Origin: Dolichospermum compactum NIES-806
Lineage (GTDB): Bacteria; Cyanobacteriota; Cyanobacteriia; Cyanobacteriales; Nostocaceae
NCBI RefSeq assembly: GCF_002368115.1
Contig: NZ_AP018316.1
Coordinates: forward strand, 3,967,002 to 4,031,001
Reading direction: 5' to 3'
DNA: 64,000 nucleotides
In this document: positions 10,804 to 19,513 of the stretch, piece by piece
Layout: each line of letters opens with the position of its first letter
Position numbering within the stretch: the stretch's first letter is position 1
Made by a program: the position numbers and the translations under genes
The notes under the pieces: model-generated
Database searches by the model: none
What the model was told of the DNA's origin: nothing
The model's input: the letters and a program-made list of their open reading frames with translations, nothing else

Positions 10804-10955
10804 GTGAGACAGAATTAATTACACAATGTCATTGCGTTAGCGTAGCGTGGCGTTAGCCATGTGGAACGAAGTGAAATGAAGCAATTCCAAGGGTTGTGAT
10901 TGCTTCCCTTCCCTCGCAATGACTGTAAATATTTTTGTCCAATTACTTATTCACT
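10804..10955. repeat. GTCATTGCG palindromic repeat, copy C
   Basis: This is a full-length copy. GTCATTGCG at 10828 pairs with CGCAATGAC ending at 10923, and the flanks up to about 150 bases match those of the copy at 5270-5415. It ends 40 bases before the patatin gene and could influence that gene's leader. Confidence 0.8.
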
Positions 10956-10996
10956 CTTTCCCGTTTGTAAACTGAATAATTGGAGATAAAAATTCC

Positions 10997-12907
10997 GTGG
11001 TAAAAAAAGTAATTGAACAATTAGTTTTGACCTTTGATGGTCAACATGATTACATAGATTTTGTCAAAAATGATCCTGATCTGGTTTTATCCCAGGGTAC
11101 TTCAGGTTTTACAGTTTCAGGATGGGTTAATCCCCATCATCTCACTAAACAAGCTACTACTTATGGAACACGCAATGTCTTTTTTGCCCGTTCTTCAGAC
11201 CGATACAGTGATAATTTTGAAGTTGGTGTTAGTCCTACAGGAAATTTAGATATTTACATTGATGAACAATTGAGCAAATTTATCAAAACCCTGGGTAATA
11301 GAGAATTAACCATTGGAGAATGGCACTTTTTTGCTATTGTTTTTAATCAAGGTGATCTTACCGTATATCTTGATCATAATCAATATATAGAATATTTTAC
11401 AGGTTCTGCGTTAAATAAAGCCACAAGTCCGATCACTCTGGGGGGAACTTTACACAATAATATATATTTTTCAGGACAATTAGCTCATATTAGTGTCTGG
11501 AATTATCCATGTAATCAGGAACAAATTCAAGCCCATCGTTCTGGGCTAATAGTTGGGGATGAAGAAGGATTAGTTGCCTATTGGAAATTAGATGAAGGAG
11601 CAGGAAGAATAGTCAAAAACCAAATTGGAGAATCTTATCAGGGAAATTTTTATGGTGATCCTAGTTGGAATTTAGCACAAATTCCCTTTCTAGGAGAATC
11701 ATCTGATCAAGCAGAAATTCCCACTGAGAATTCTATTAGTTCACAACAGCAAGAAACCACAATAAACCAAGTAGAATCACCTATTAATATCCAAATTCTA
11801 CTCCCATTATCTACACAGGAATCACAAGAAAATATCAATAAAACAGCCCAACCAAAATATAAAATACTTGCCATTGATGGAGGTGGTATTCGCGGTATTA
11901 TCCCTGCACTTGTTCTAGCAGAAATTGAAAAGCGAACACAAAAACCTATATTTAGTTTGTTTGATTTAATTGCTGGTACTTCCACTGGGGGAATTTTAGC
12001 ACTGGGATTAACTAAACCCCGATTAAATACAGAAACTGCTGATAAATTAACCCAAGCTGAATATACTGCTGCGGATCTATCAGAACTATTTATTGAGTAT
12101 GGGGTGGAAATATTTTATGAGCCATTATTTGAAAAAATACTTGGACCTTTAGAAGATATATTTTTACAGCCCAAATATGCTTCTACCAGCAGAGTAGAAA
12201 TGCTCAAACAATATTTTGGTGATAGTCTGATAGAAAATAATTTAAAAGAAGTCTTTGTTACCAGTTATGATATTGAGCAAAGAATACCCATATTGTTTAC
12301 TAACAAACGGGAAAAACAACAGATAGAATCTCAAAGATCTCGCAATTTATGTGCAGGATTTTCGCTTTTAGATGCAGCATTAGCCACCAGTGCTACTCCT
12401 ACTTATTTTCCTCCCCATCGCATTACCACTAATCACAATAATAATGGTTTTTATACTTTAGTAGATGGGGGAGTTTTTGCGAATAATCCAGCCCAGTTAG
12501 CTATTTCTGAAGCAAAAATTAGTAGTAAACGAGAGGCAAATAGGGTTCTGAATACAGAAGATATCTTAATGGTTTCCTTGGGTACAGGTTCACTGACAAG
12601 TGTTTATCCTTATAATGAAGTCAAAAATTGGGGACTTTTGCAATGGGGAAGACCACTTTTAAATATTATGTTTGATGGTAGTAGTGAAGTTGTGGCTGGA
12701 GAATTAGAGCGCTTGTTTGCATCTAGTAATCCAGAAAATACAAGTTCTTATTATCGGTTTCAAACATTTTTAGATACAGAACTAGAAGAAATAGATAAGA
12801 CAACTTTACGCAATATTCGTGAGCTAAAAATAGCCGCCCAGCAGATGATTAATCAAAATAGTAAAAAAATAGATGAATTGTGTAGTTTGTTGTTAGAGGA
12901 TGTCTGA
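10997..12907 (+). CDS. LamG-patatin fusion, predicted phospholipase/acyl hydrolase
   Basis: This 636-residue protein joins an N-terminal concanavalin-A/LamG-like fold (about 1-225, ending in the typical YWKLDEGAG pattern) to a patatin-like lipase domain (about 285-500). The patatin features are all present: the oxyanion loop DGGGIRG near residue 293, the nucleophile elbow GTSTG near 326, and the catalytic Asp in DGGVFANNP near 489. It should hydrolyse acyl ester bonds, with the LamG part perhaps binding carbohydrate or membrane. No signal peptide is apparent. The start is a GTG with a GGAG box 11 bases upstream. The last codons and the TGA stop lie inside the left end of a MITE-like element (12895-13028), so the native C-terminus may have been replaced. 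It is divergent from aerA and convergent with the AAA gene. No CBASS-type partner (nucleotidyltransferase) is nearby, so a defence role is not supported. Confidence 0.85.
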   Translation: MVKKVIEQLVLTFDGQHDYIDFVKNDPDLVLSQGTSGFTVSGWVNPHHLTKQATTYGTRNVFFARSSDRYSDNFEVGVSPTGNLDIYIDEQLSKFIKTLGNRELTIGEWHFFAIVFNQGDLTVYLDHNQYIEYFTGSALNKATSPITLGGTLHNNIYFSGQLAHISVWNYPCNQEQIQAHRSGLIVGDEEGLVAYWKLDEGAGRIVKNQIGESYQGNFYGDPSWNLAQIPFLGESSDQAEIPTENSISSQQQETTINQVESPINIQILLPLSTQESQENINKTAQPKYKILAIDGGGIRGIIPALVLAEIEKRTQKPIFSLFDLIAGTSTGGILALGLTKPRLNTETADKLTQAEYTAADLSELFIEYGVEIFYEPLFEKILGPLEDIFLQPKYASTSRVEMLKQYFGDSLIENNLKEVFVTSYDIEQRIPILFTNKREKQQIESQRSRNLCAGFSLLDAALATSATPTYFPPHRITTNHNNNGFYTLVDGGVFANNPAQLAISEAKISSKREANRVLNTEDILMVSLGTGSLTSVYPYNEVKNWGLLQWGRPLLNIMFDGSSEVVAGELERLFASSNPENTSSYYRFQTFLDTELEEIDKTTLRNIRELKIAAQQMINQNSKKIDELCSLLLEDV

Positions 12908-13028
12908 GAAGTATCAGGTTCTATCCAGATTCCCCCGAAAAATTAATCAAAGTTCCCCTTTTTAAGGGGGATAAAGGGGGATCTACAAGTGTTTTATGCA
13001 ACACAAAAAAAGTTTTCAGACATCCTCT
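12895..13028. mobile_element. MITE-like element overlapping the 3' end of the patatin gene
   Basis: Inverted ends AGAGGATGTCTGAGAA (12895-12910) and TTTTCAGACATCCTCT (13013-13028) enclose about 100 bases with a CCCCTTTTTAAGGGGG palindrome near 12954. The ends are variants of those at 10074-10411. The element supplies the stop codon of the patatin gene. Confidence 0.7.
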
Positions 13029-13059
13029 TAGAGTAAACTAACTGCTTGTGCAATGGGGA

Positions 13060-14439
13060 CTAACAAACAATAGATAGTTGCTTGGTAAAATAAGCCCGAT
13101 AAAGTTGGCAACGGGGTAATACGCGATCGCCATTAAAGGTAATTAATCCTAAACTTTCCAGTTTATAAGCATGGATAGGATCAATAACCAGACTTTCTTT
13201 AGCGGTAACAACTTCAGTATATGTCCTAATTAAACCAGGATTAGCTAACAGCTTTACCCAATGGTTCTGCAAGTGATAGCGATAAATTCCACCATTGGCG
13301 ATCGCCTCTTTGATCAAATCTGGTAAACTCATAGCCCCAGAGTGAAGATAATACAAAGTAAGTTGTGTCAGTCCTGGATGACCACCAATAAGAGATATCA
13401 ATTGTGCCGACTCCTCACCAGCAGTCCACCTTAACCCATATCGCCTAGCTAATTCTTCTACGTGTTGCTGAGTAAATTCATGTAAACGGACAGGTAGTCC
13501 AATATTAAACAGAGAGTAATTAATATCTAAACAAAAATACTGTTCTGTTGAATAAGTAACTACTAACCTCAAATTTTTCCATAAATTATTTTGTCGTGAT
13601 TCTTCATACCAACTACGCAACAAAGCAAAAAATTCCTGAGCAACTTGAGGATATTCAAAAAATCTTTCAACTTCACTTAATACTAAAACTAGAGGACTAT
13701 TGATCTGCTGGAGAATATAATGTTGGAAGTAAAGACTACAGATTAACTTATAACCCACCTCTTCATCCCAATGCTCATTAAGATTGGGAGCTATACCCAG
13801 TTTGATAGCAATTTGGCTACAAAAAGAACGTAAAAACTTATTTAAGTCAGTTAAACAATCAGCATCTATCTGGGAAAAACTTAAATTTACAGTGTGATAT
13901 CCTTGTACATCTGCAAAAGCCAAAATACGTAGTATCAAAGAAGTTTTACCCATCTGTCCAGGAGCGAGAACTTTAATTAAACAACCTGGTTGAGTCACCT
14001 CTCGATAAATTAATTCTTCTATCGATGGACGCTCAATATATAGGGGAGAATCTAAGGGTATTGGTCCATCAGGATATGACCATAAAGACGGAATTTCTGT
14101 TCGTAAACAGATACTCTCTGATAAACAATCTAATATTTTCGTTTCATTATCTTCCTTGAGGAAGATGTAATCTTCTTCATTAAGTTCTAAATTGAAAGTG
14201 TTAAAGCATAATTTTAAAGTTTTTTGATCCACACCTTTATTAGCTGACCATAAGCGACTGAGGGTTTTAGTAGAAAGCTTGGTTTGGTATGATAAATCCT
14301 CTAAAGAGAGTCGTTGGCCTTGGTTTTCTGTAATTTCCCAAGATGATATAGCATCTTGTAAGCGTTGTATTCCTTGAGGAGATAAAAGGACACCGCGTCT
14401 CCTTGTTGCTTTATTTTCTTTTAAAACCATAATCAACAA
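13060..14439 (-). CDS. HTH-AAA ATPase of the cyanobacterial AAA-like (AAA_35) family
   Basis: This 459-residue protein has an N-terminal helix-turn-helix-like stretch (about 20-75, containing LSTKTLSRLWS) followed by an AAA-like ATPase domain. The P-loop APGQMGKTS lies near residue 157, a hydrophobic Walker B-like strand LVLVLSEVERFF near 255, and the C-terminal portion is winged-helix-like. In cyanobacteria such proteins often accompany signalling or caspase-like modules, but their role is not established. A start at 14430 (MVLKEN) is equally plausible. It converges with the patatin gene and is separated from it by the MITE-like element. I see no partner gene that fixes its function. Confidence 0.75.
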   Translation of the reverse strand: MLIMVLKENKATRRRGVLLSPQGIQRLQDAISSWEITENQGQRLSLEDLSYQTKLSTKTLSRLWSANKGVDQKTLKLCFNTFNLELNEEDYIFLKEDNETKILDCLSESICLRTEIPSLWSYPDGPIPLDSPLYIERPSIEELIYREVTQPGCLIKVLAPGQMGKTSLILRILAFADVQGYHTVNLSFSQIDADCLTDLNKFLRSFCSQIAIKLGIAPNLNEHWDEEVGYKLICSLYFQHYILQQINSPLVLVLSEVERFFEYPQVAQEFFALLRSWYEESRQNNLWKNLRLVVTYSTEQYFCLDINYSLFNIGLPVRLHEFTQQHVEELARRYGLRWTAGEESAQLISLIGGHPGLTQLTLYYLHSGAMSLPDLIKEAIANGGIYRYHLQNHWVKLLANPGLIRTYTEVVTAKESLVIDPIHAYKLESLGLITFNGDRVLPRCQLYRAYFTKQLSIVC

Positions 14440-14510
14440 ACAAGATATGGGAGGATAACTAGCAGAATATCGTTGCTTGATCTTTTTTTTGACTTTGTAA
14501 ACAACCTCTC

Positions 14511-14527
14511 AGAGGATGTTTGAAAAG
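14511..14527. repeat. Solo end of the AGAGGATGTTTGAAAAG element
   Basis: This matches the ends of the elements at 10074-10411 and 12895-13028, but no opposite end is seen in the following 200 bases. It is probably a truncated copy. Confidence 0.55.
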
Positions 14528-14628
14528 TTTTTAATGTATAAATAAACCCCTCTCCAAACCTCTCACCGACGCGGGGAGACTCCCTTGTAGGGAAGGGGGG
14601 TTAGGTTTCTAGAGATTATCGGTTTCAT

Positions 14629-15690
14629 CTAATACTTTTTAAACAACTTCTCAGCCCAACGCAACAAAATCATATTAAAACGTAAAAATATCTTTAAACC
14701 ATCGCTCTCTTGAGGCGTGGGTGTCATTTTTGAATCTAAATTCTGTCCTGGTACTAGCTCCAATTCATAACCACGTAAGAGCAACGCAGTAAATATTTTC
14801 ATTTCTAACTTAGCAAATTCTTTACCTAAACATTCTTTAATTCCCCCACCAAAGGGAATGTAACTAAAAGGTTTAGATTTATCCTCATTTCTCTCTACAC
14901 TAAACCTTTCTGGATCGAAACTTTGAGGATTTTGATAAATATTTTCATCTTCAGCATTTAACAATAAATCCAAAGCATCTTTTTCTGAATTTCCTGAATT
15001 TGGTTGTTTTTGACGTTGTACAATAATCTTGTCAATTTTTGCTAATAACATTTCTCTGCTTTTCACAGCTTTACTAAACGTAGTCCAAGGTAAACGAATA
15101 GGAAGAGCATGTAAACCTTGACACCATGCTTCAAATAATTTGAGAAAATCATGGTCATTAGTAATGTCTGTTCCTACTAATAATTTGCAAGCTATATCAA
15201 AAGCATATTCTCTCAGTTGAGGATACAAAGTTAATTGACCTAAATCCTTCCATTTCCGTAAATAGCTATTAGTAATTTCCAACATTGCAGGTGTATAACT
15301 GGCTAAAGCTCGCGTTTGAAATGCTTGGGCTAATAATTTACGTCGGGTTTGATGTATGCTTCCTGTTTGCATTGCTAAAGATGCAGGACCCAACAAGTCT
15401 GAAGTGTTCTTATCCTGTAGAAATATAAAATTTCGATTGTCACCACTAAATATAAATCGGTTTGCATCTGATCCTATCATTATAATTGTAGGACGACCAA
15501 TTATGTTAGTTTTAAAAACGTTCCCGTATTTTTCTTGTCGCTTCTTAATAAAGTTTTTATCTGTAACAAAACTAATTGTTTCACCAATTATAGGTAAACC
15601 TAAGTTTCCAGGTGGTAAAGGTAATTGATTATCAGTGGAAGTATTTGGGTTGTTGGATTTGTTTTCTGGGCTTTTCATAAGGATTGTCAA
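14629..15690 (-). pseudogene. Cytochrome P450 (CYP120-like) with internal in-frame deletion
   Basis: The 353-residue frame begins like a CYP120-type P450 (proline-rich PLPPGNLGLPIIGE near 25, C-helix region QTRRKLLAQAF) and ends with a perfect haem-binding loop FGGGIKECLG, whose Cys is the thiolate ligand. Full family members have about 440-460 residues. Here the text jumps from the DALDLLL region (about 240) straight to NPQSFDPERF, so the I-helix with the oxygen-activation Thr and the K-helix ExxR are missing (roughly 120-130 residues). The frame is preserved across the junction near 14935-14950. Without ExxR and the I-helix the product should not fold as a working P450, so I call it a pseudogene. 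CYP120 enzymes act on retinoids; linkage to the peptide clusters is unproven. Confidence 0.82.
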
Positions 15691-16399
15691 TCAAAAGTTC
15701 AGTTTTTTGAGTTTTAAGTTTTTGAGTTTTAAGTACCCAAGCAAAATTAGTTTATAGGAATTTCTAGGCAAGTGTATAAAACTTAAACAACTGTAATATA
15801 AAGCATATGTAATCTGAGTGATATACTAACATTACAGGCAAGATGCCTGTACCACAAGAGTTTTATGTTTACAGTTTGTACCTGATTGATCTGCAAGTTG
15901 CTGGATTTGGGTATAAAATATAACCATAACCCGATAAATCCCATATATTTTATGGCAGGATGAAAGGTTTCAATACCCCAATTGTCCCATACTTATGACT
16001 AGATTACCCATATTTATCAACTCACTATTTTGTTACCCTGTCAATACGTAACTTCTAAATTTAAATTTTTTAACAATTTATAGTACAGAGCAAACGCGCC
16101 TAAGCTTTATGATCCCCGTGCGGCAAGGGTTTCATTTTTTAGATACAAAATTTCACAAATCTTGAAAACTTTGCCCAGTAAGGATTTGGACAATAAGGTG
16201 CGTTGCCTTGATTTATGGTAAAAAATCACTCCATAGATAGTGGTAATATAAAATCAACATATTTCGGAAGTGATATGGAAATTATCCCCTGGAAACAGGG
16301 AACAAGTATCTCTACTCAGTAAATTACACATCAATCATAACTAAATTATCGTAAAATATACCAATATTTACCAGCTTTAATGTACGTATACCTTAACTT
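15691..16399. other. Intergenic region, no gene seen
   Basis: This contains a short direct repeat (GAGTTTTAAGTTTTTGAG-type, 15705-15731) and a GGCAAGATGCC palindromic repeat (15834-15860). The rest is AT-rich without a recognisable frame. Promoters of the divergent P450 remnant and the 815-residue gene should lie here but cannot be placed. Confidence 0.5.
15834..15860. repeat. Small palindromic repeat, GGCAAGATGCC family
   Basis: ACAGGCAAGATGCCTGT is followed by ACCACAAGAG, the same arrangement as at 5087-5113 with compensatory changes in both arms. Confidence 0.75.
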
Positions 16400-18847
16400 A
16401 TGTCTAATAGTCTTGATCTAGCAACCATTGTCCTACCTGAAGAAATCAAATTAAAACTAGAAGTTTTAGGAAATGTAAAATCATTTACATCAAATCCGTG
16501 GAATTACATAGATTTGGATGATGATGTGCGGCTAGATTTAAATAAAATTTTTGACATTCATAGTCAAGTTGAATACATAAATGTGATCTTCGAGAGAATT
16601 ATTACACAAGTATTTGGTGGACATGAAATTATTATAATTAACCCAAAATGTAAAATATATAAAAATGCTCAAAAAATAGAAATTTACTTACAAGGACTAC
16701 TAAATAATCAAAATATAGAATTAGTTTTTAGTAAAAATCCTATTTTAAAATATCAATTAAATCATGAATTTAGTTTTAGTAACCTGACAAATGCAGTTCC
16801 GATCATCAGTAATTTAAACTTAGACGAAGCAGTGTTAATCATATCTAATAATAGTCATAATTACCTTCATAAAGAATTAGGTAATATTAACTTAAGTAAA
16901 GGATTGAATTTTATTGGAAATATTAATTTACAAACCATTTCCAAAAATCTAAGTAAATTTATATACGAATATTTACAAATTAGGGATTTAGCAGGATTAA
17001 TTAGCATCAATTCCACAGGAGAAATATGTTTAATAAGTGATATTAAAGGACAAAGAAACTTATTTTATCAACCACCATTGCAAGCAGATTTTAATAACTT
17101 ACTACTCGAATTAAATATTGATTCTGATTTACAACCAAGATTTGGATTAACTGGAAATTTAACTCTTCAAGGTTATGATCCCAGTCAAGAAGATGAACCT
17201 AAACTATTTCTTGCCGGTAATCTCTCCCTCAAGATTGAATCTTTAACAGCGTATTTTTGTCAACAGGGTGAAAAAACCTGGCATAATCCCTATGGATTGA
17301 ATGGAACAGAACTACGTAATCTCAGATTCCAAGGAGGGGGAACATACTTACCACCTTACTTTGATAATTTCGGATTCATTGGTGACTTAAGATGGGAAGA
17401 AATAGACATAGAAGTAGCATTTTTGATAGATACTAATGATCCTAAAAGATTAGCCTTAGTTTTAACTGTCAATCAACCCGTTAGTTTAATAGATTTGTGG
17501 CAAGGTCCAGTTACCTCTTTTATTGAAAAACAAGCAGGATTTTCCACAGATTTAGTTAACAAAGCATTGTCATTATTAGAAACCTTAGATAATTTGCAGA
17601 TTGAATCAGTTGATGCAGATGCAGACGGAGAACGCAACCCATTGATTAAATATGTTCCCTTTCCGACAATCATTGCAGGACAACCCATATCAGAAGGATT
17701 AGAAATTAATGGAAAAATTAACGCTTGGGGTCATGAAGCGATTTTACTCCTGCAAAGTAACACAAGTTTAAATAATATTAGTGGTTCGTTAAAAGTTCTT
17801 GAAATAGATTTAGGATTTGCCAAAATCACAGGAGCAGATGATGATAGTTTAGATTTAGCTTTAAAAGTTACACCCACAGAACAGTATCTTCAGGGAGATG
17901 GTTATGTAGAGTTACTTGGTAACGAAATTGCCAATGTAGAATTTAAAATTACTGCTACAAATGCGATCTTTAAAAACTTTGATTTAAATTTAGCTAATCT
18001 AATAAGTCTTGATGTTGATGATTTAATTATAGATATCAAAACTGGCTGTGGTAGTGGTTGCGGAAAAATTTCCCTCTTAGGTAATACCCTAGCAGGTATT
18101 ACATTTGATATTAATCAAACTAGTATTAACATAAACAATCTGGAAATCAATTTACTTGGTTTTTTAAGTCTCAATATTCCCCTGTTAACAGTAAATTTAA
18201 ATCAACAAATTGCCACAGGTGAAGCAGATATTACCGCCTTTAATCAAGCCTTAGGTAAGGGTAAATTATTATTTAACGTTCAAGATATTTTCATCAAAGA
18301 TGTATTTTTGAATTTAGTGAATATTTTGAAATTGAATGTTCCCAAATTGAAAGTTGACTTAACCAAGAGAAAAGTTTCTGGTTTAGGGAATATAACTATA
18401 TTAGGTAAAAAATTCACTGAGTTAGGTATCATCCTGAATGAAAGAGGATTGAAAGCAAAAAATGATTTTGATTTCGGCATTTTAGCCTTCAATGGTGCTA
18501 CAGTTACCCTTGGTAAAGACAATCAAGGAAATATCAATAATTCAGCTAGTATTGTAGGTAATCTCAATTTTTTGGGTTATAATATCGCCAACATTAACGC
18601 CAAAGTAAATAGTGAAAAATTAACTGCATCGGGTAGCTTTAATTTTGGAAATATTCTCATCCTCAAAGGCATGAATAATCAGAAAAAAGCCACATTAATA
18701 CTTAAAAAATCTAAGAATGGTCGTTATAATTCAGTGAGCATCATGGGCAGATTCTATTTGTTAAACCAAGAACTGACATCTGTGAAAATTAGCAATAATA
18801 ACGGCACTTTCAAAATTTGCGGAATCTCTGTTAATGTCAAAAATTAA
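16400..18847 (+). CDS. Unrecognised 815-residue Gly/Asn-rich repetitive protein
   Basis: I do not recognise this family. The product is dominated by alternating hydrophobic/polar strands with periodic Gly and Asn (for example LGNTLAGITFDINQ, LGNITILGKKFTELGI, VGNLNFLGYNIANINA), mainly after residue ~480. Units of roughly 40-60 residues read as weak internal repeats, suggesting stacked beta structure such as a beta-helix or a lipid-groove/TamB-like fold. The N-terminal third has a different composition, with a short Asp run (YIDLDDDVRLDL). A CGSGCG cluster occurs near 550. I see no signal peptide or membrane segment. The start follows a long AT-rich leader without a clear Shine-Dalgarno site. 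It stands alone between a P450 remnant and the hph genes. Structural or surface roles are guesses. Confidence 0.7.
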   Translation: MSNSLDLATIVLPEEIKLKLEVLGNVKSFTSNPWNYIDLDDDVRLDLNKIFDIHSQVEYINVIFERIITQVFGGHEIIIINPKCKIYKNAQKIEIYLQGLLNNQNIELVFSKNPILKYQLNHEFSFSNLTNAVPIISNLNLDEAVLIISNNSHNYLHKELGNINLSKGLNFIGNINLQTISKNLSKFIYEYLQIRDLAGLISINSTGEICLISDIKGQRNLFYQPPLQADFNNLLLELNIDSDLQPRFGLTGNLTLQGYDPSQEDEPKLFLAGNLSLKIESLTAYFCQQGEKTWHNPYGLNGTELRNLRFQGGGTYLPPYFDNFGFIGDLRWEEIDIEVAFLIDTNDPKRLALVLTVNQPVSLIDLWQGPVTSFIEKQAGFSTDLVNKALSLLETLDNLQIESVDADADGERNPLIKYVPFPTIIAGQPISEGLEINGKINAWGHEAILLLQSNTSLNNISGSLKVLEIDLGFAKITGADDDSLDLALKVTPTEQYLQGDGYVELLGNEIANVEFKITATNAIFKNFDLNLANLISLDVDDLIIDIKTGCGSGCGKISLLGNTLAGITFDINQTSININNLEINLLGFLSLNIPLLTVNLNQQIATGEADITAFNQALGKGKLLFNVQDIFIKDVFLNLVNILKLNVPKLKVDLTKRKVSGLGNITILGKKFTELGIILNERGLKAKNDFDFGILAFNGATVTLGKDNQGNINNSASIVGNLNFLGYNIANINAKVNSEKLTASGSFNFGNILILKGMNNQKKATLILKKSKNGRYNSVSIMGRFYLLNQELTSVKISNNNGTFKICGISVNVKN

Positions 18848-18965
18848 GTAAGTGGGCTTTAAAAATTGTCTTTATGACAAGGGAACAGGGAAAAGGGAAC
18901 AGAAAGTGTTCATGAATCATTTAGGATTGCTATACAGGAATAATATTTGATTTATGAAAAGATAC

Positions 18966-19030
18966 GTAGGGTGCGTCAGACCGCATAAATTCTATCAGTA
19001 AACAGATTTGTAATATCTGACGCACCCTAC
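18966..19030. repeat. GTAGGGTGCGTCAGA palindromic repeat, copy 1
   Basis: GTAGGGTGCGTCAGA at the left end is matched by TCTGACGCACCCTAC at the right end, with about 35 bases between. Confidence 0.8.
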
Positions 19031-19135
19031 AATACCTAATTTTTTTCAAAAATCAAATATGAGTCCTATAGTAATCCTATAGGACTTACACATTGACAAC
19101 CCTTACTAAATATGGGTTGCGGTTTTTCGTCTCTT

Positions 19136-19200
19136 GTAGGGTGCGTCAGACCCAATAATTTAACCATATTAGCCATATTTTTCCATCTGACGCACCCTAC
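19136..19200. repeat. GTAGGGTGCGTCAGA palindromic repeat, copy 2
   Basis: It has the same 15-base ends as copy 1 and the same total length (65 bases), but a different centre. A third, single end is present near 10612-10626. Confidence 0.8.
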
Positions 19201-19456
19201 TAATAAAGCTGAAAATGATTAATTTTGGTTGACACATATTATGTCTAATTTGTATAGCGTAAGTCCTATCCTATATAAAATTAATTTATAAGAATTGTCA
19301 TCAAATTTTTAATTTTTTATAAAAAACCTTAAATGTTTTAACTGTCCTTGCATTCTGACTGAAAGTCTGGGAAAAAAGAAGGGAAAGCGTGTTACCCATT
19401 ACACACTAATTTTATAAAATGTGATATTGCCAGTTTTGTTACTGAGGGGGAGTTCA

Positions 19457-19513
19457 GTGTTGACAAATTCAGGCTCGATGAATCCTCGTCAACTAAAAAA
19501 TCAGGAAAAATGA
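19457..19513 (+). CDS. Possible 18-codon upstream leader ORF overlapping hphB start
   Basis: A GTG at 19457 follows a strong purine-rich ribosome site (GAGGGGGAG, 5 bases upstream). It opens 18 codons ending in a TGA that overlaps the hphB ATG as ATGA. The sequence (LTNSGSMNPRQLKNQEK after the start) has no run of one amino acid. It could couple translation to hphB, or the strong site could be coincidental. Being this short, it cannot be proven by reading. Confidence 0.35.
   Translation: MLTNSGSMNPRQLKNQEK

Larger units (their letters stand above)
9858..10996. other. Gene-free divergent region between aerA-like gene and patatin gene
   Basis: This spacer of about 1.1 kb separates two divergent genes, so promoters for both are expected here, though I cannot place them. 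It holds a 338-base MITE-like element (10074-10411), a TCTGACGCACCCTAC repeat end near 10612-10626, and two copies of the GTCATTGCG palindromic repeat. The small open frames inside are repeat translations, not genes. Confidence 0.6.
18848..19456. other. Intergenic region with two GTAGGGTGCGTCAGA palindromes
   Basis: No gene is seen. Two GTAGGGTGCGTCAGA inverted-repeat units (18966-19030, 19136-19200) sit within a larger set of AGTCCTATAG/CTATAGGACTT inverted motifs (around 19060-19090 and 19258-19272). A TCAAAT-AGTCCTAT motif here is also found near 22890-22915. The promoter of the hph-apt operon is expected in the last 250 bases. Confidence 0.6.

Noticed and set aside
10997..14439. Patatin plus AAA ATPase as an antiphage (CBASS-like) system
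   Set aside because: The genes converge, are split by a mobile element, and no nucleotidyltransferase or sensor is present; the AAA protein is a generic cyanobacterial type.
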